A DNA stretch of 64,000 bases, from assembly GCF_024198215.1 (NCBI RefSeq), contig NZ_JAKCFA010000006.1, forward strand, positions 186,001-250,000, in the 5' to 3' direction. A program made the translations under genes and the position numbers. The stretch comes from Myxococcus qinghaiensis. GTDB taxonomy: Bacteria; Myxococcota; Myxococcia; Myxococcales; Myxococcaceae. Shown in pieces: positions 1 to 7,988 of this stretch (its first letter is position 1; every line of letters starts with the position of its first letter). The notes under the pieces are model-generated. The model was not told the DNA's origin. It made no database searches and was given only the letters and a program-made list of their open reading frames with translations.

Positions 1-391
1 CGGAGGCCGCGAGAGGCCCCAGCACCGCCCGCACCGACGCCTCGCTGTCCGAGCTGATGATGGCCACCGTGACGCCGGCGTCCTTCAGCGCTCCGAGCAG
101 CTCCGGCACGCCCGGGAACAACGGCGTGGTGGCGGCGGCGGACAGCTTCTCCTTGCGCATGTACTTGACGATGGCGGGCAGCCGCCACATGGGCACCTTG
201 GTGCGCGCCATGAGCTCGCGCCCGGACATGCCGCGCATCGCCTCGAACTCCGTCGGCGTCAGCCGCGAGAAGCCGAAGCGGTCGGCCATGTCGTTGAAGA
301 CGGACCGGAACCACGGCAGCGAGTCCGCCAGGGTGCCGTCGAAGTCGAAGATGACCAGGCGATAGGGGGGCATGAGGCGCCGCCCGTTCAT
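1..391 (-). CDS. HAD-superfamily hydrolase, phosphoglycolate phosphatase-like (3' end beyond window)
   Basis: Only the first 130 codons are present; the frame is open to base 1. The protein carries HAD motif I (DFDGT, with the nucleophile and acid/base Asp) close to its N-terminus and motif II (IISSDS) about 100 residues later, with a helical cap region between, as in phosphoglycolate phosphatase-like enzymes. The ATG at 391 is preferred because AGGAGGTG lies 8 bases upstream; a second in-frame ATG at 373 lacks such a site. The gene begins 24 bases after the LysR gene on the same strand, so the two are probably cotranscribed. Substrate unknown. The family is clear; function beyond phosphatase or mutase is not. 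Confidence 0.85.
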   Translation of the reverse strand, partial: MNGRRLMPPYRLVIFDFDGTLADSLPWFRSVFNDMADRFGFSRLTPTEFEAMRGMSGRELMARTKVPMWRLPAIVKYMRKEKLSAAATTPLFPGVPELLGALKDAGVTVAIISSDSEASVRAVLGPLAAS

Positions 392-415
392 ACCAGAAAC
401 ACCTCCTGGCGCACC

Positions 416-1324
416 TCACAGGCGCCGCGTCAGGGAGACCACCGCCTCCCGGACGAAGCGGATGGCGTCGTCATCCTCGGAGGCGCTCCGCCAGAGCAGC
501 TCCATGGGCGCGCCCCCCATCGAGAAGGGCGGCTTCATCGCTCGAAGGAATGGACGCAGCGCCATCACATCCCGAGCGACCATGCCCGGCACCGTGGCGA
601 CCAGCGTGCTGTCCTCCAGGATGGCGCCCAGGCCATGGAAACTGGGAATCGACACCCTCACCCGCCGCTGGATGCCGTACAGGTCCTCGACAACGCCGCG
701 CAGGTCCCCGTTGTACGAGACGATGACGTGCTCCTGCTCCAGGTAGCGCTCCAGCGTGAGCGTCTTGCCCAGGCGAAGCCGCCTCGCATCATGCAGACAC
801 GTGAAGTGCTCGGTGAACAGCTCGCGCCGCTGCATGCCCGACGGCAGCTCGTCCGCCACCGTCACCGCCAGGTCCACCGCCGACGCGCTCAACAGCGCCC
901 CCACGGTGCGGAACTGCACCGGCAACACGATGAGTCGCAGGCGCGGCGCCTCGCTCGCAAGCAACTGGAGCAGTCGCGGCAGGAGCCAGGACTCGCTCGC
1001 GTCGGAGAGGCCGATGCGCACCGTGCGCTCACTCGTCCGGGGGTCGAACGCCGCGGGTGCGAGCGCGGCCTCGACCAGCGCCTCCAGGTGGGGCCTCGCC
1101 GTGGCCAGCAGGCGCTGCCCTCGCGCGCTCAAGGCCAGGCCTCGCCCATCCCTGACGAACAGCGGAGAGCCCACCGCCGACGTGAGGCGCCTGAGCGCCG
1201 CGCTCACGGCCGGCTGCGTGAGGTAGAGCCGAGCGGCCGCCGCGGTGACGCTGCCCAGCTCCGCCACCACGACGAAGACGCGCAGCAGGTTCAGGTCCAG
1301 CGACTTCTCATAGATGGCGTTCAT
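416..1324 (-). CDS. LysR-family transcriptional regulator
   Basis: 302 residues, the usual LTTR length. The N-terminal winged helix-turn-helix spans about residues 9-66 (LRVFVVVAELGSVTAAAARL, then TQPAVSAALRRL), followed by a periplasmic-binding-protein-like effector domain with a NodD/LinR-type GxSDxxE stretch near residue 105. It diverges from an aldo/keto reductase 83 bp away, the classic LTTR arrangement, and the shared gap holds a 12-bp perfect palindrome. It probably controls the reductase and itself, and possibly the HAD gene downstream. The effector cannot be told from sequence. Confidence 0.93.
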   Translation of the reverse strand: MNAIYEKSLDLNLLRVFVVVAELGSVTAAAARLYLTQPAVSAALRRLTSAVGSPLFVRDGRGLALSARGQRLLATARPHLEALVEAALAPAAFDPRTSERTVRIGLSDASESWLLPRLLQLLASEAPRLRLIVLPVQFRTVGALLSASAVDLAVTVADELPSGMQRRELFTEHFTCLHDARRLRLGKTLTLERYLEQEHVIVSYNGDLRGVVEDLYGIQRRVRVSIPSFHGLGAILEDSTLVATVPGMVARDVMALRPFLRAMKPPFSMGGAPMELLWRSASEDDDAIRFVREAVVSLTRRL

Positions 1325-1362
1325 GTCCGGGTTGCATCCTATTGATTGGATTTCAGGATGGC

Positions 1363-1374
1363 GATTCGCGAATC
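1363..1374. promoter_or_regulatory. 12-bp palindrome in the lysR/reductase divergent region
   Basis: GATTCGCGAATC is a perfect palindrome in the 83-bp gap between the two divergent start codons. LTTRs bind dyads in this position, so it is a candidate operator. A random palindrome cannot be excluded. Confidence 0.4.
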
Positions 1375-1407
1375 CTTGTCACGTCCACGAAGACAAAGGG
1401 AGACGCG

Positions 1408-2409
1408 ATGAGCACGCACGAAGCAAGGCAGACACCGCACAGGGTGAAGCTGGGTGACACGGGGCCCCAGGTCTTCCCGCTCGGCCTGGGCTGCATGGGC
1501 ATGTCCGGCATGTACGGCACCACCAGCGACGAGGAGAGCCTCCGCACCCTGCACGCGGCCACCGAGCGAGGCGTCACGCTGCTCGACACGGGTGACTTCT
1601 ACGGCATGGGGCACAACGAGCTGCTCGTGGGGCGCGCCATCTCCGGGCGCCGGGAGCAGGTCCAGCTCTCCGTGAAGTTCGGTGCGCTGCGGGGGCCAGA
1701 TGGGAGCTGGCTCGGCATGGACCTGCGCCCGGCCGCCGTGAAGAACTTCGCCACGTATTCACTCAAGCGACTGGGCGTCGACGTCATCGACATCTATCGC
1801 CCCGCGCGGTTGGACCCGAACGTCCCCATCGAGGAGACCATCGGCGCGATTTCGGACCTGGTGAAGGCGGGGTACGTCCGCCACATCGGCCTCTCGGAGG
1901 TCGGCTCCGAAACCCTCCGCCGCGCGCACCGCGTCCACCCCATCGTCGACCTGCAAATCGAGTACTCCCTCGCGAGCCGAGGCCCCGAGGCGGACATCTT
2001 CCCCACCCTCCGGGAGCTGGGCATCAGCGCGACGCTCTACGGCGTCTTCTCCCGGGGCCTGCTGACCGGGAGAAAGCCCACGGGCGCCGGTGACTTCCGC
2101 GCCCACATGCCCCGCTTCAGCGGAGAGCACCGCGAGAAGAACGAGGACGTGGTGGGTTCACTCCAGCGCTTCGCGCGCGAGCGGCAGCTGTCGCCCGCAC
2201 AGCTCGCCGTCGCGTGGGTGCTGGCCCGACAGCCCGGGTTCGTTCCCGTCATCGGCGTGAAGAACATCCGTCAGCTCGACGACGCGCTGGAGGCCTTGAA
2301 TCGGCCCCTGGCGAGCTCGGACGTCGCCGCGCTGGAGGCGCTCGCGACCTTCTCCGGTGAACGCTATGGGCCCGAGCAGATGCGCTTGCTGGACAGCGAG
2401 CGGCGGTAG
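1408..2409 (+). CDS. Aldo/keto reductase
   Basis: 333 residues forming one AKR (beta/alpha)8 barrel. The N-terminus reads LGLGCMGMSGMYG; the catalytic Asp and Tyr are in DTGDFYGMGHNE and the Lys in SVKFGA. The usual catalytic His segment (LYxxHR) is replaced by IYRPARLDP, so the tetrad His is absent. The C-terminus has the NADPH-binding IGVKNIRQLDDAL. The start at 1408 is supported by AAGGGAG 5-11 bases upstream; an earlier ATG at 1342 would add a poor, non-homologous leader and run into the LysR promoter. Probably an NADPH-dependent reductase of an aldehyde or ketone controlled by the divergent LysR gene; substrate unknown. Confidence 0.92.
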   Translation: MSTHEARQTPHRVKLGDTGPQVFPLGLGCMGMSGMYGTTSDEESLRTLHAATERGVTLLDTGDFYGMGHNELLVGRAISGRREQVQLSVKFGALRGPDGSWLGMDLRPAAVKNFATYSLKRLGVDVIDIYRPARLDPNVPIEETIGAISDLVKAGYVRHIGLSEVGSETLRRAHRVHPIVDLQIEYSLASRGPEADIFPTLRELGISATLYGVFSRGLLTGRKPTGAGDFRAHMPRFSGEHREKNEDVVGSLQRFARERQLSPAQLAVAWVLARQPGFVPVIGVKNIRQLDDALEALNRPLASSDVAALEALATFSGERYGPEQMRLLDSERR

Positions 2410-2468
2410 CGCCCGCGCCCATTTGGAGGCCCTGCAACGTCAGACAGAGCCGTTAGAGTGGTGGGTGC

Positions 2469-3677
2469 ATGCGAGCCATCATCCACGTGGACATGGACGC
2501 CTTCTATGCGTCCGTGGAGCAGCGGGACAACCCGGCCCTGAAGGGCAAACCCGTCATCGTGGGCGGGCATGCCCAACGGGGCGTCGTTGTCGCCGCGTCC
2601 TATGAAGTCAGGCCCTTTGGCGTGCGCAGCGCCATGCCCATGGCGCGCGCGGTGAAGGCCGCGCCGCATGCGCTCATCGTGAAGCCCCGCTTCGCCGCGT
2701 ATGCGGAGGCGAGCGAGCAGGTCTTCGCCATCTTCGAGCGCTACACCCCGCTCATCGAGCCCCTGTCCCTGGACGAAGCCTTCCTGGACGTCACGGCGTC
2801 GGTGGGCCTGTTCGGCTCTCCCGCGGACATCGCGCGGCGCATCCGCAAGGACATCTCGGATGAGCTGAAGCTGCCGTCGTCCGCGGGCATCTCCACGGTG
2901 AAGTTCGTGGCGAAGATCGCCTCGGACCTGGCCAAGCCCAACGGGCAGCGGGAGGTGCGCGCGGAGGAGACGATGGCCTTCCTCGCGGGCCTCCCGGTGT
3001 CTCGGCTGTGGGGCGTGGGGCCGAAGACGGAGGAGTCCCTCCAGCGCTCGGGGCTGAAGACGATTGGCGACGTGGCGTCGAAGAACGTGGAGTGGCTGGA
3101 GCAGCGGCTGGGCACCAGCGGGCGGCACCTGTGGGAGCTGTCACAGGGCATCGACATGCGCGAGGTGGTGCCGGACCGCGCGGCCAAGAGCGTGGGCGCC
3201 GAGGACACCTTCGAGGAGGACCTCGCGGGCGTGGAGGCGCTCAAGCCCCACATCCATGCGCAGGCGCTGCGCGTGGCGCGACGGCTGCGACGCGCGGGGG
3301 TGAAGGGCCGCGTCGTGGTTCTCAAGCTGAAGCTCGCGGACTTCACGCTCCTCACCCGCCGCACCACGCTGCGCGAGGCGACGGATGACGGGCAGACGCT
3401 CTATCGCACCGCGCTGGAGCTGATGGAGCGCTCCCACGAGGGCAAGCCCATCCGCCTCACCGGGGTGAGCGTGCAGCTGGACGACGTGCCTCCGCAGCTC
3501 GGCCTCTTCCCCGCCGCGCCGCCCCGGACGGCGAAGCTGAACGCGGCGTTGGACAAAATCGCGGAGCGCTTCGGCAGCAAGGCCATCACCACCGCGGACA
3601 TCGCGGGCAGCGACGCCCCGGGTGGAGACGAGCACCGCTCCGAGCGTCCCGTGGACAAGGACAAGCCCAGGCGCTGA
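2469..3677 (+). CDS. dinB: DNA polymerase IV (Y-family translesion polymerase)
   Basis: 402 residues. The palm carries the metal ligands in HVDMDAFYASVEQ (residues 6-18) and SLDEAFLDV; YEVRPFGVRSAMPMARA is the conserved fingers segment, AGISTVKFVAKIASDLAKP and the helix-hairpin-helix thumb follow, then a little-finger domain. QLGLF at residues 343-347 fits the beta-clamp-binding consensus QL(S/D)LF. The protein performs error-prone synthesis past lesions. It stands alone, 59 bp after the reductase, and converges on the DMT transporter with a 7-base gap. I did not find a convincing LexA box upstream. Confidence 0.97.
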   Translation: MRAIIHVDMDAFYASVEQRDNPALKGKPVIVGGHAQRGVVVAASYEVRPFGVRSAMPMARAVKAAPHALIVKPRFAAYAEASEQVFAIFERYTPLIEPLSLDEAFLDVTASVGLFGSPADIARRIRKDISDELKLPSSAGISTVKFVAKIASDLAKPNGQREVRAEETMAFLAGLPVSRLWGVGPKTEESLQRSGLKTIGDVASKNVEWLEQRLGTSGRHLWELSQGIDMREVVPDRAAKSVGAEDTFEEDLAGVEALKPHIHAQALRVARRLRRAGVKGRVVVLKLKLADFTLLTRRTTLREATDDGQTLYRTALELMERSHEGKPIRLTGVSVQLDDVPPQLGLFPAAPPRTAKLNAALDKIAERFGSKAITTADIAGSDAPGGDEHRSERPVDKDKPRR

Positions 3678-3684
3678 GCCAGGC

Positions 3685-4614
3685 TCAATCCGCGGCGGGC
3701 ACCATGTCCGGAGGCGGCGGCTGACGCGCGGCCTCGTCCCGGGACATCACCAGCACGCCCACCAGCGCCAGGCCTCCGCCCACCAGCTGCACCCAGTCCG
3801 GCTTCTCGCCCAGGAGCGGCACCGCCCACAGCGTGGACAGCACGGGCTCGCCCAGCGAGGCCACCGCGACGAAGGGCGCGGAGAGGTGGCGCACGGAGGC
3901 GTTGAGCAGCGAGTGGCCGATGAGCTGCGGCACCAGGGCCAGCCCCACCAGCACCATCCAGGTGCTCGGCGTGAAGCCCGTCAGCGGCGAGTCGACGAAG
4001 CCATGCGCCAGCATCAGCGCCACCGCCGCCACGGAGTAGACGATGCCCACGTACGTGCCCAGCGACATGGACTCGCGCACGCGGCGGCCCACCACGAAGT
4101 ACACGCCCGCCATGACGGCGCCGGCCACCGCGAGCAAATCTCCCCAGAGCGCCGTGCCCCCGGCCGCGAAGTCCCGAGCGCCGATGAGGACACTGCCCGC
4201 CAGACACAGCACGAGCGCGGCGAGTCCCCGGGCGCCCACGCGCTCCCCCAGGGCGAGCCACGCGAACAGCGTCACCCACACGGGCTGCGTGGTGACGAGC
4301 GCCACCGAGCTGGCCACGGTGGTGTACTGGAGCGACGCAATCCACGTCGCGAAGTGCAGCGCCAGCGCGAGGCCAGACAGCACCAGCCAGCCCCACGTCT
4401 TCGCGGAGAGCGATGTCAGCTCGGAGCGACTCCGAAGCAGCGCCAGCGCCAGCAGCGGCACCGAGGCGAACGTGAGGCGCCACGCGGAGATGGCCAGCGA
4501 CGGCGCCTCCGCGAAGCGGATGAGTGGCGCGGCCCAGGAGACGGCCACCACCCCCAGCACCAGTCCCCCGTAGATACGCGCCCGGGGGACCTCCGCCTCG
4601 ACGCGCGGGCTCAC
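3685..4614 (-). CDS. DMT-superfamily (EamA) exporter
   Basis: 309 residues with two EamA repeats and about ten hydrophobic helices, beginning ARIYGGLVLGVVAVSWAAPLIRF and ending in a short polar tail. The GTG start at 4614 overlaps the pcnB stop (GTGA), so the two genes are translationally coupled; longer frames upstream would run into pcnB and translate its Arg-rich tail in another frame. EamA proteins are inner-membrane exporters of amino acids or metabolites; the substrate is not predictable. Confidence 0.9.
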   Translation of the reverse strand: MSPRVEAEVPRARIYGGLVLGVVAVSWAAPLIRFAEAPSLAISAWRLTFASVPLLALALLRSRSELTSLSAKTWGWLVLSGLALALHFATWIASLQYTTVASSVALVTTQPVWVTLFAWLALGERVGARGLAALVLCLAGSVLIGARDFAAGGTALWGDLLAVAGAVMAGVYFVVGRRVRESMSLGTYVGIVYSVAAVALMLAHGFVDSPLTGFTPSTWMVLVGLALVPQLIGHSLLNASVRHLSAPFVAVASLGEPVLSTLWAVPLLGEKPDWVQLVGGGLALVGVLVMSRDEAARQPPPPDMVPAAD

Positions 4615-6332
4615 GCCTCGCCGGCGCCGGAGCCGGATGAAGAACCCGCCGAAGCGGAGCCCTCTCCACCGGAACGACGACGACGACGACGACGACGGCG
4701 CTTGCGCTGGCCGCCGGCCTCGGAGCCCTCGCTGTCGGAGGCCTCGGGACGCGGCGTCGGCACCTCGCCGGCCTTCCACGCGTCGAGCTGCTCCCGGTGC
4801 TCGCCGGTGGCCTCCACCGTCATCTCGAACACGGTGAGGGCCTCGCCGAAGAGGGGGTGACGCCGGAAGGCGGCGCTCTTGCGACGGCGCTCACCGGACA
4901 GCGTGCGCTGCGCGAGCAGCAGCATGCGGCAGCGCTCGGCGATGCGGCGGGGCAGCCGGGCCGACTGGACGAAGCCGGCGAGCAGCTCCTCCACCACCTG
5001 CGACACGGAGGGACGACCGCCCTCCTGCGGCTCGGCCGGCGGACCCGAGTGGCTGATGGGCACCAGCAGCGCCGCCAGCAAAATGGCGTCGTCGAGCGGC
5101 TCTCCCGCGGCCACCCGGCGGTCCAGCGCCTGGGCGAAGGAGTAGAAGGTCTTCTCACCTTCCTTGCCGTGCTGCTTCAGGTACGCGTTCACCGGAGGCA
5201 GCAGGAACTTCATCGCATCCAGCGCGTCGAGCAGCTTCAGGGCTGGCGCGGACACACCGCCCCGGATGAGCCGGAAGGTCTCCTCCAGGAGGCGCGCGGG
5301 CGCGCAGCGCGGCAGGTCCTCCACCGCGCCCTCCATGGCCGCGTATGTGCGCGACTCGATGTCCAGGTCCAGCTTCGCGGCGAAGCGCACGGCGCGAAGG
5401 ATGCGCACCGGGTCCTCGCGCATGCGCACTTCCGGGTCGCCGATGGTGCGGATGAACCGCTCGTCCAAGTCACGCCGGCCGCGGACGTAGTCGATGACCC
5501 GTCCTTCGCTCACGTCGTAGAAGAGGCCGTTGATGGTGAAGTCGCGGCGGCGCGCGTCCTGCTGCGCGGTGCCGAAGACGTTGTCGTGGGTGATGAGCAG
5601 GTCATCGCCCCCGGCCTCGCCCTCCTCCTCGGGCACGGAAGGCGCCGCGGCCTCCAGCTCCGTCGGGTTCGCCCGGAAGGTGGAGACCTCGATGATCTTC
5701 CCACCCTTGAAGTAGACGTGCGCCAGCCGGAAGCGCCTGCCGATGAGCCGGCAGTTGCGGAAGATGGCGCGCACCTCGCCCGGGTGGGCGCTGGTGGCCA
5801 CGTCGAAGTCCTTGGGCTTCTTGCCCAGGAGCAAATCGCGCACGCAGCCGCCCACCAGGTACGCCTGATGGCCGTGCTGGTGCAGCCGCAGCACCACCTT
5901 CAGCGCGTCCGGATCCAGCTCGTCCGGGTCGATTTCCGCCGGCTCGCCGGTGGACCGCACGTGGGGCGCGTGCAGCGCGCGCTCGTAGGGGGTCGGGTCG
6001 GGCTCGGGCTCGAGCACCGTGGGCACCTGCTCGATGTCATCCTCGGCGGCCTCGGCGGCGTCCTGCGCCTCGGCGGCGGCGAGCACCTCCGCGGCGGCCA
6101 GGCCCGTCTCGTCGAAGACGGCGTCGAGCGCGTCGACCTCGTCGTCGTCATCGGACTCGTCGTCGTCGGCCTCGTCCTCGGACGGGCTCAACCGGCCATT
6201 CGTTTCGGAGGCTGCCTCGGTGGAAACAGGGAGCTGGGGGGACACTTCGTCGGAGGGGGCCGATTCGGCCACGGACTCGGGGGCACTCGCCTGTTCCGAG
6301 GGGGCAGTCGTCAGCTCCAGATTGGAAGACAT
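4611..6332 (-). CDS. pcnB: Poly(A) polymerase / tRNA nucleotidyltransferase family protein (PcnB type)
   Basis: 573 residues. The class II nucleotidyltransferase head starts near residue 155: YLVGGCVRDLLLGKKPKDFD holds the GG and DxD metal site, followed by the RDFTINGLFYD and RMREDPVRILRAVRFAAKL motifs of the PcnB/Cca family. Two unusual flanks surround it: an N-terminal stretch of about 120 residues very rich in Glu/Asp/Ala, and a C-terminal tail with a run of ten arginines followed by Gly/Ser. The ATG at 6332 has AAGAGG upstream; a GTG at 6365 is possible. The enzyme adds 3' A (or CCA) tails to RNA. E. coli PcnB also has a basic C-terminus, which supports poly(A) polymerase over CCA-adding enzyme. 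Confidence 0.9.
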   Translation of the reverse strand: MSSNLELTTAPSEQASAPESVAESAPSDEVSPQLPVSTEAASETNGRLSPSEDEADDDESDDDDEVDALDAVFDETGLAAAEVLAAAEAQDAAEAAEDDIEQVPTVLEPEPDPTPYERALHAPHVRSTGEPAEIDPDELDPDALKVVLRLHQHGHQAYLVGGCVRDLLLGKKPKDFDVATSAHPGEVRAIFRNCRLIGRRFRLAHVYFKGGKIIEVSTFRANPTELEAAAPSVPEEEGEAGGDDLLITHDNVFGTAQQDARRRDFTINGLFYDVSEGRVIDYVRGRRDLDERFIRTIGDPEVRMREDPVRILRAVRFAAKLDLDIESRTYAAMEGAVEDLPRCAPARLLEETFRLIRGGVSAPALKLLDALDAMKFLLPPVNAYLKQHGKEGEKTFYSFAQALDRRVAAGEPLDDAILLAALLVPISHSGPPAEPQEGGRPSVSQVVEELLAGFVQSARLPRRIAERCRMLLLAQRTLSGERRRKSAAFRRHPLFGEALTVFEMTVEATGEHREQLDAWKAGEVPTPRPEASDSEGSEAGGQRKRRRRRRRRRSGGEGSASAGSSSGSGAGEA

Positions 6333-6950
6333 GGAAACCTCTTGAGCACCGCGCTCGGAGCCCACTGCCGCCTCGGATGAGGCAACCTCGCGCGCGTCGA
6401 ATCGGGCGCAGGTGGCAGCGGACCGCCGGCAGGCGGCGTTTCAGTCAAAACTCGCGTCATCACCGTGGACGTCCCGACAGGGGCGCTTCAGGGGCAGCCG
6501 TCTATAGCGCATCCGCCCTGGGGGGGTGTAGCGCCCTTTCTGCGGGTCCACCGGACAGGTGGAGCGCTTCCACCCCACCCGTCCCTTTTCCAGCGAAAAG
6601 GGGGTCGAACGTGCATTCGGGGAAGCGTCGAAGGGCATCCAGTTCCAGGCTCGCTCCAGGCGGTGAAAAAGAGTCCGCCACGAGTATCGACCCCATGGCC
6701 GGAAGCCGGCGGCAGGGACCCGCTCTCCCGGGAGACTCTGTTTCGTATCAACACTGGAGACGCCAGAAACGTTCTGGAAACTGCCCAACCGCCGCACACC
6801 AGCCCGCCCGGGCGGCGCCGTGACGGGCCTGGGCTCGGCCCCACCCGCCTGGTCGTCTGCTCCAGGACCGAGCGTCCAACCTCCCCGCTGGCCATATGCC
6901 CGGATTCCAGGCTCCGAGACGCGGACGTCCGGAGACCCCGAAGCTCACGG
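6333..6950. other. 618-bp gene-free stretch with several palindromes
   Basis: No frame here has plausible coding character. It lies downstream of the plsX operon and upstream of pcnB, both on the minus strand, so it should hold a terminator for the former and a promoter for the latter. Visible dyads: CCCTTTT-6 nt-AAAAGGG at 6583-6602, the palindrome TCTCCCGGGAGA at 6724-6735 and CCGCCCGGGCGG at 6804-6815. None is followed by a T-run, so none is a clear intrinsic terminator. A structured leader or small RNA is possible but unproven. Confidence 0.5.
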
Positions 6951-7988
6951 CTACGGCTTGGTGCGGCCCTTGTGGTTGCGCGGCAGGGCGTGGTGGATGA
7001 GGGAGACGTAGTCCACGGCCTGTACGGGCGGCGGGGGCGGCGGCGTGCCCAGCGCGACGAGCCGCTTGCTGAACGCGGCGAGGATGTCCGGCATCGGACG
7101 CATCGCGGCGAGCAGCTTGTTGGGCCCCTCCAGCGCCTGCGACAGCGCCACCGCCGCCTGCTGGAGCGGCAGGCCCCGGCGCAGCAGGTCCTGGAAGGAG
7201 TTGGAGAGGGTGATGATGTTGTGCCCCGCCGTCTGCACCATCTCCACCGCGATTTTCAGCACCTGCGGCGCGGACAGGTGTCCGTCCGCCAGCAGCACCA
7301 GCGCGGCCTGGAAGTAGTTGAAGATGGGGACGACGCGAGGCCCGTACGCCGTGAAGTGCGCGGGCGGCGTCAGCTTGTCCAGGTGGATGAAGATGCGCCG
7401 CACCGGGTCCGCCACCGGAATCTGCTTCCACGCCGCGCGCACGCGCTCCGCGTCGTCCGGGTAGACGCCGCCCGCCTCCAGCACCTGGGACAGCACGCGC
7501 TCGTCCACGCGGCCGGCAATCAGGTCCGCGAAGAGCGAGTAGATGAACGCATCCGCCTCCGCGTCGTCACCGAAGAGGACCTCTTCGGCCTCCGCGGGCG
7601 CCTTCACCCGGCTCTCCAGAATCGCCGGCAGCTTGTAGCCCACCTGTCCGCGCAGCGCGCGGAAGCGCCCGCGCAGGAGGTTGCCGATGTTGTCCTTGAG
7701 GACGAACTCGTCCCAGCGCACGCCGTCCAGCTTGAGCTTCTCCTCCAGCACGGCGCGCATCTGCTTGGGGCTGCCGGAGACGATGCACAACCGCGAGTCG
7801 CCGTTCTCCGACAGCTCGCGGATGAGCGCGCTCGCGCCTGGGATGGCGACCTTCTCGTGCGCCTTCTGGAAGGCGGTGCGCAGCAGGTCCTTGAGCGAAT
7901 CGAAGTCCGTCTGGAGGTACGTCTTGTCCAGGTCCCAGCGGTAGATGCGCCGCGGCGGTCGCGGGTCGATGCGGTCCGGCAGACTCAC
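6951..7988 (-). CDS. HAD-like App1/DUF2183-type phosphatase domain protein
   Basis: 345 residues. The core holds RRIYRWDLDKTYLQTDF (a DxDxT catalytic motif), IVSGSPKQM (motif II) and a later GDDAEADAF acidic motif, as in App1/DUF2183 phosphatases. The GTG start at 7988 overlaps the plsX stop (GTGA), so translation is coupled to plsX; the longer frame upstream would only re-read plsX. The C-terminal 120 residues are helical and end in a Pro run and a basic tail. Coupling to plsX suggests a role in phospholipid or acyl-phosphate metabolism; yeast App1 is a phosphatidate phosphatase. That substrate is an inference. Confidence 0.75.
   Translation of the reverse strand: MSLPDRIDPRPPRRIYRWDLDKTYLQTDFDSLKDLLRTAFQKAHEKVAIPGASALIRELSENGDSRLCIVSGSPKQMRAVLEEKLKLDGVRWDEFVLKDNIGNLLRGRFRALRGQVGYKLPAILESRVKAPAEAEEVLFGDDAEADAFIYSLFADLIAGRVDERVLSQVLEAGGVYPDDAERVRAAWKQIPVADPVRRIFIHLDKLTPPAHFTAYGPRVVPIFNYFQAALVLLADGHLSAPQVLKIAVEMVQTAGHNIITLSNSFQDLLRRGLPLQQAAVALSQALEGPNKLLAAMRPMPDILAAFSKRLVALGTPPPPPPVQAVDYVSLIHHALPRNHKGRTKP

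Noticed and set aside
2410..2468. Possible LexA/SOS box before dinB
   Set aside because: I could not find a convincing dyad matching a known SOS box in the short gap.
4637..4837. Short plus-strand frame with a poly-Asp run
   Set aside because: It is the complement of the arginine-rich 3' end of pcnB, not a gene.
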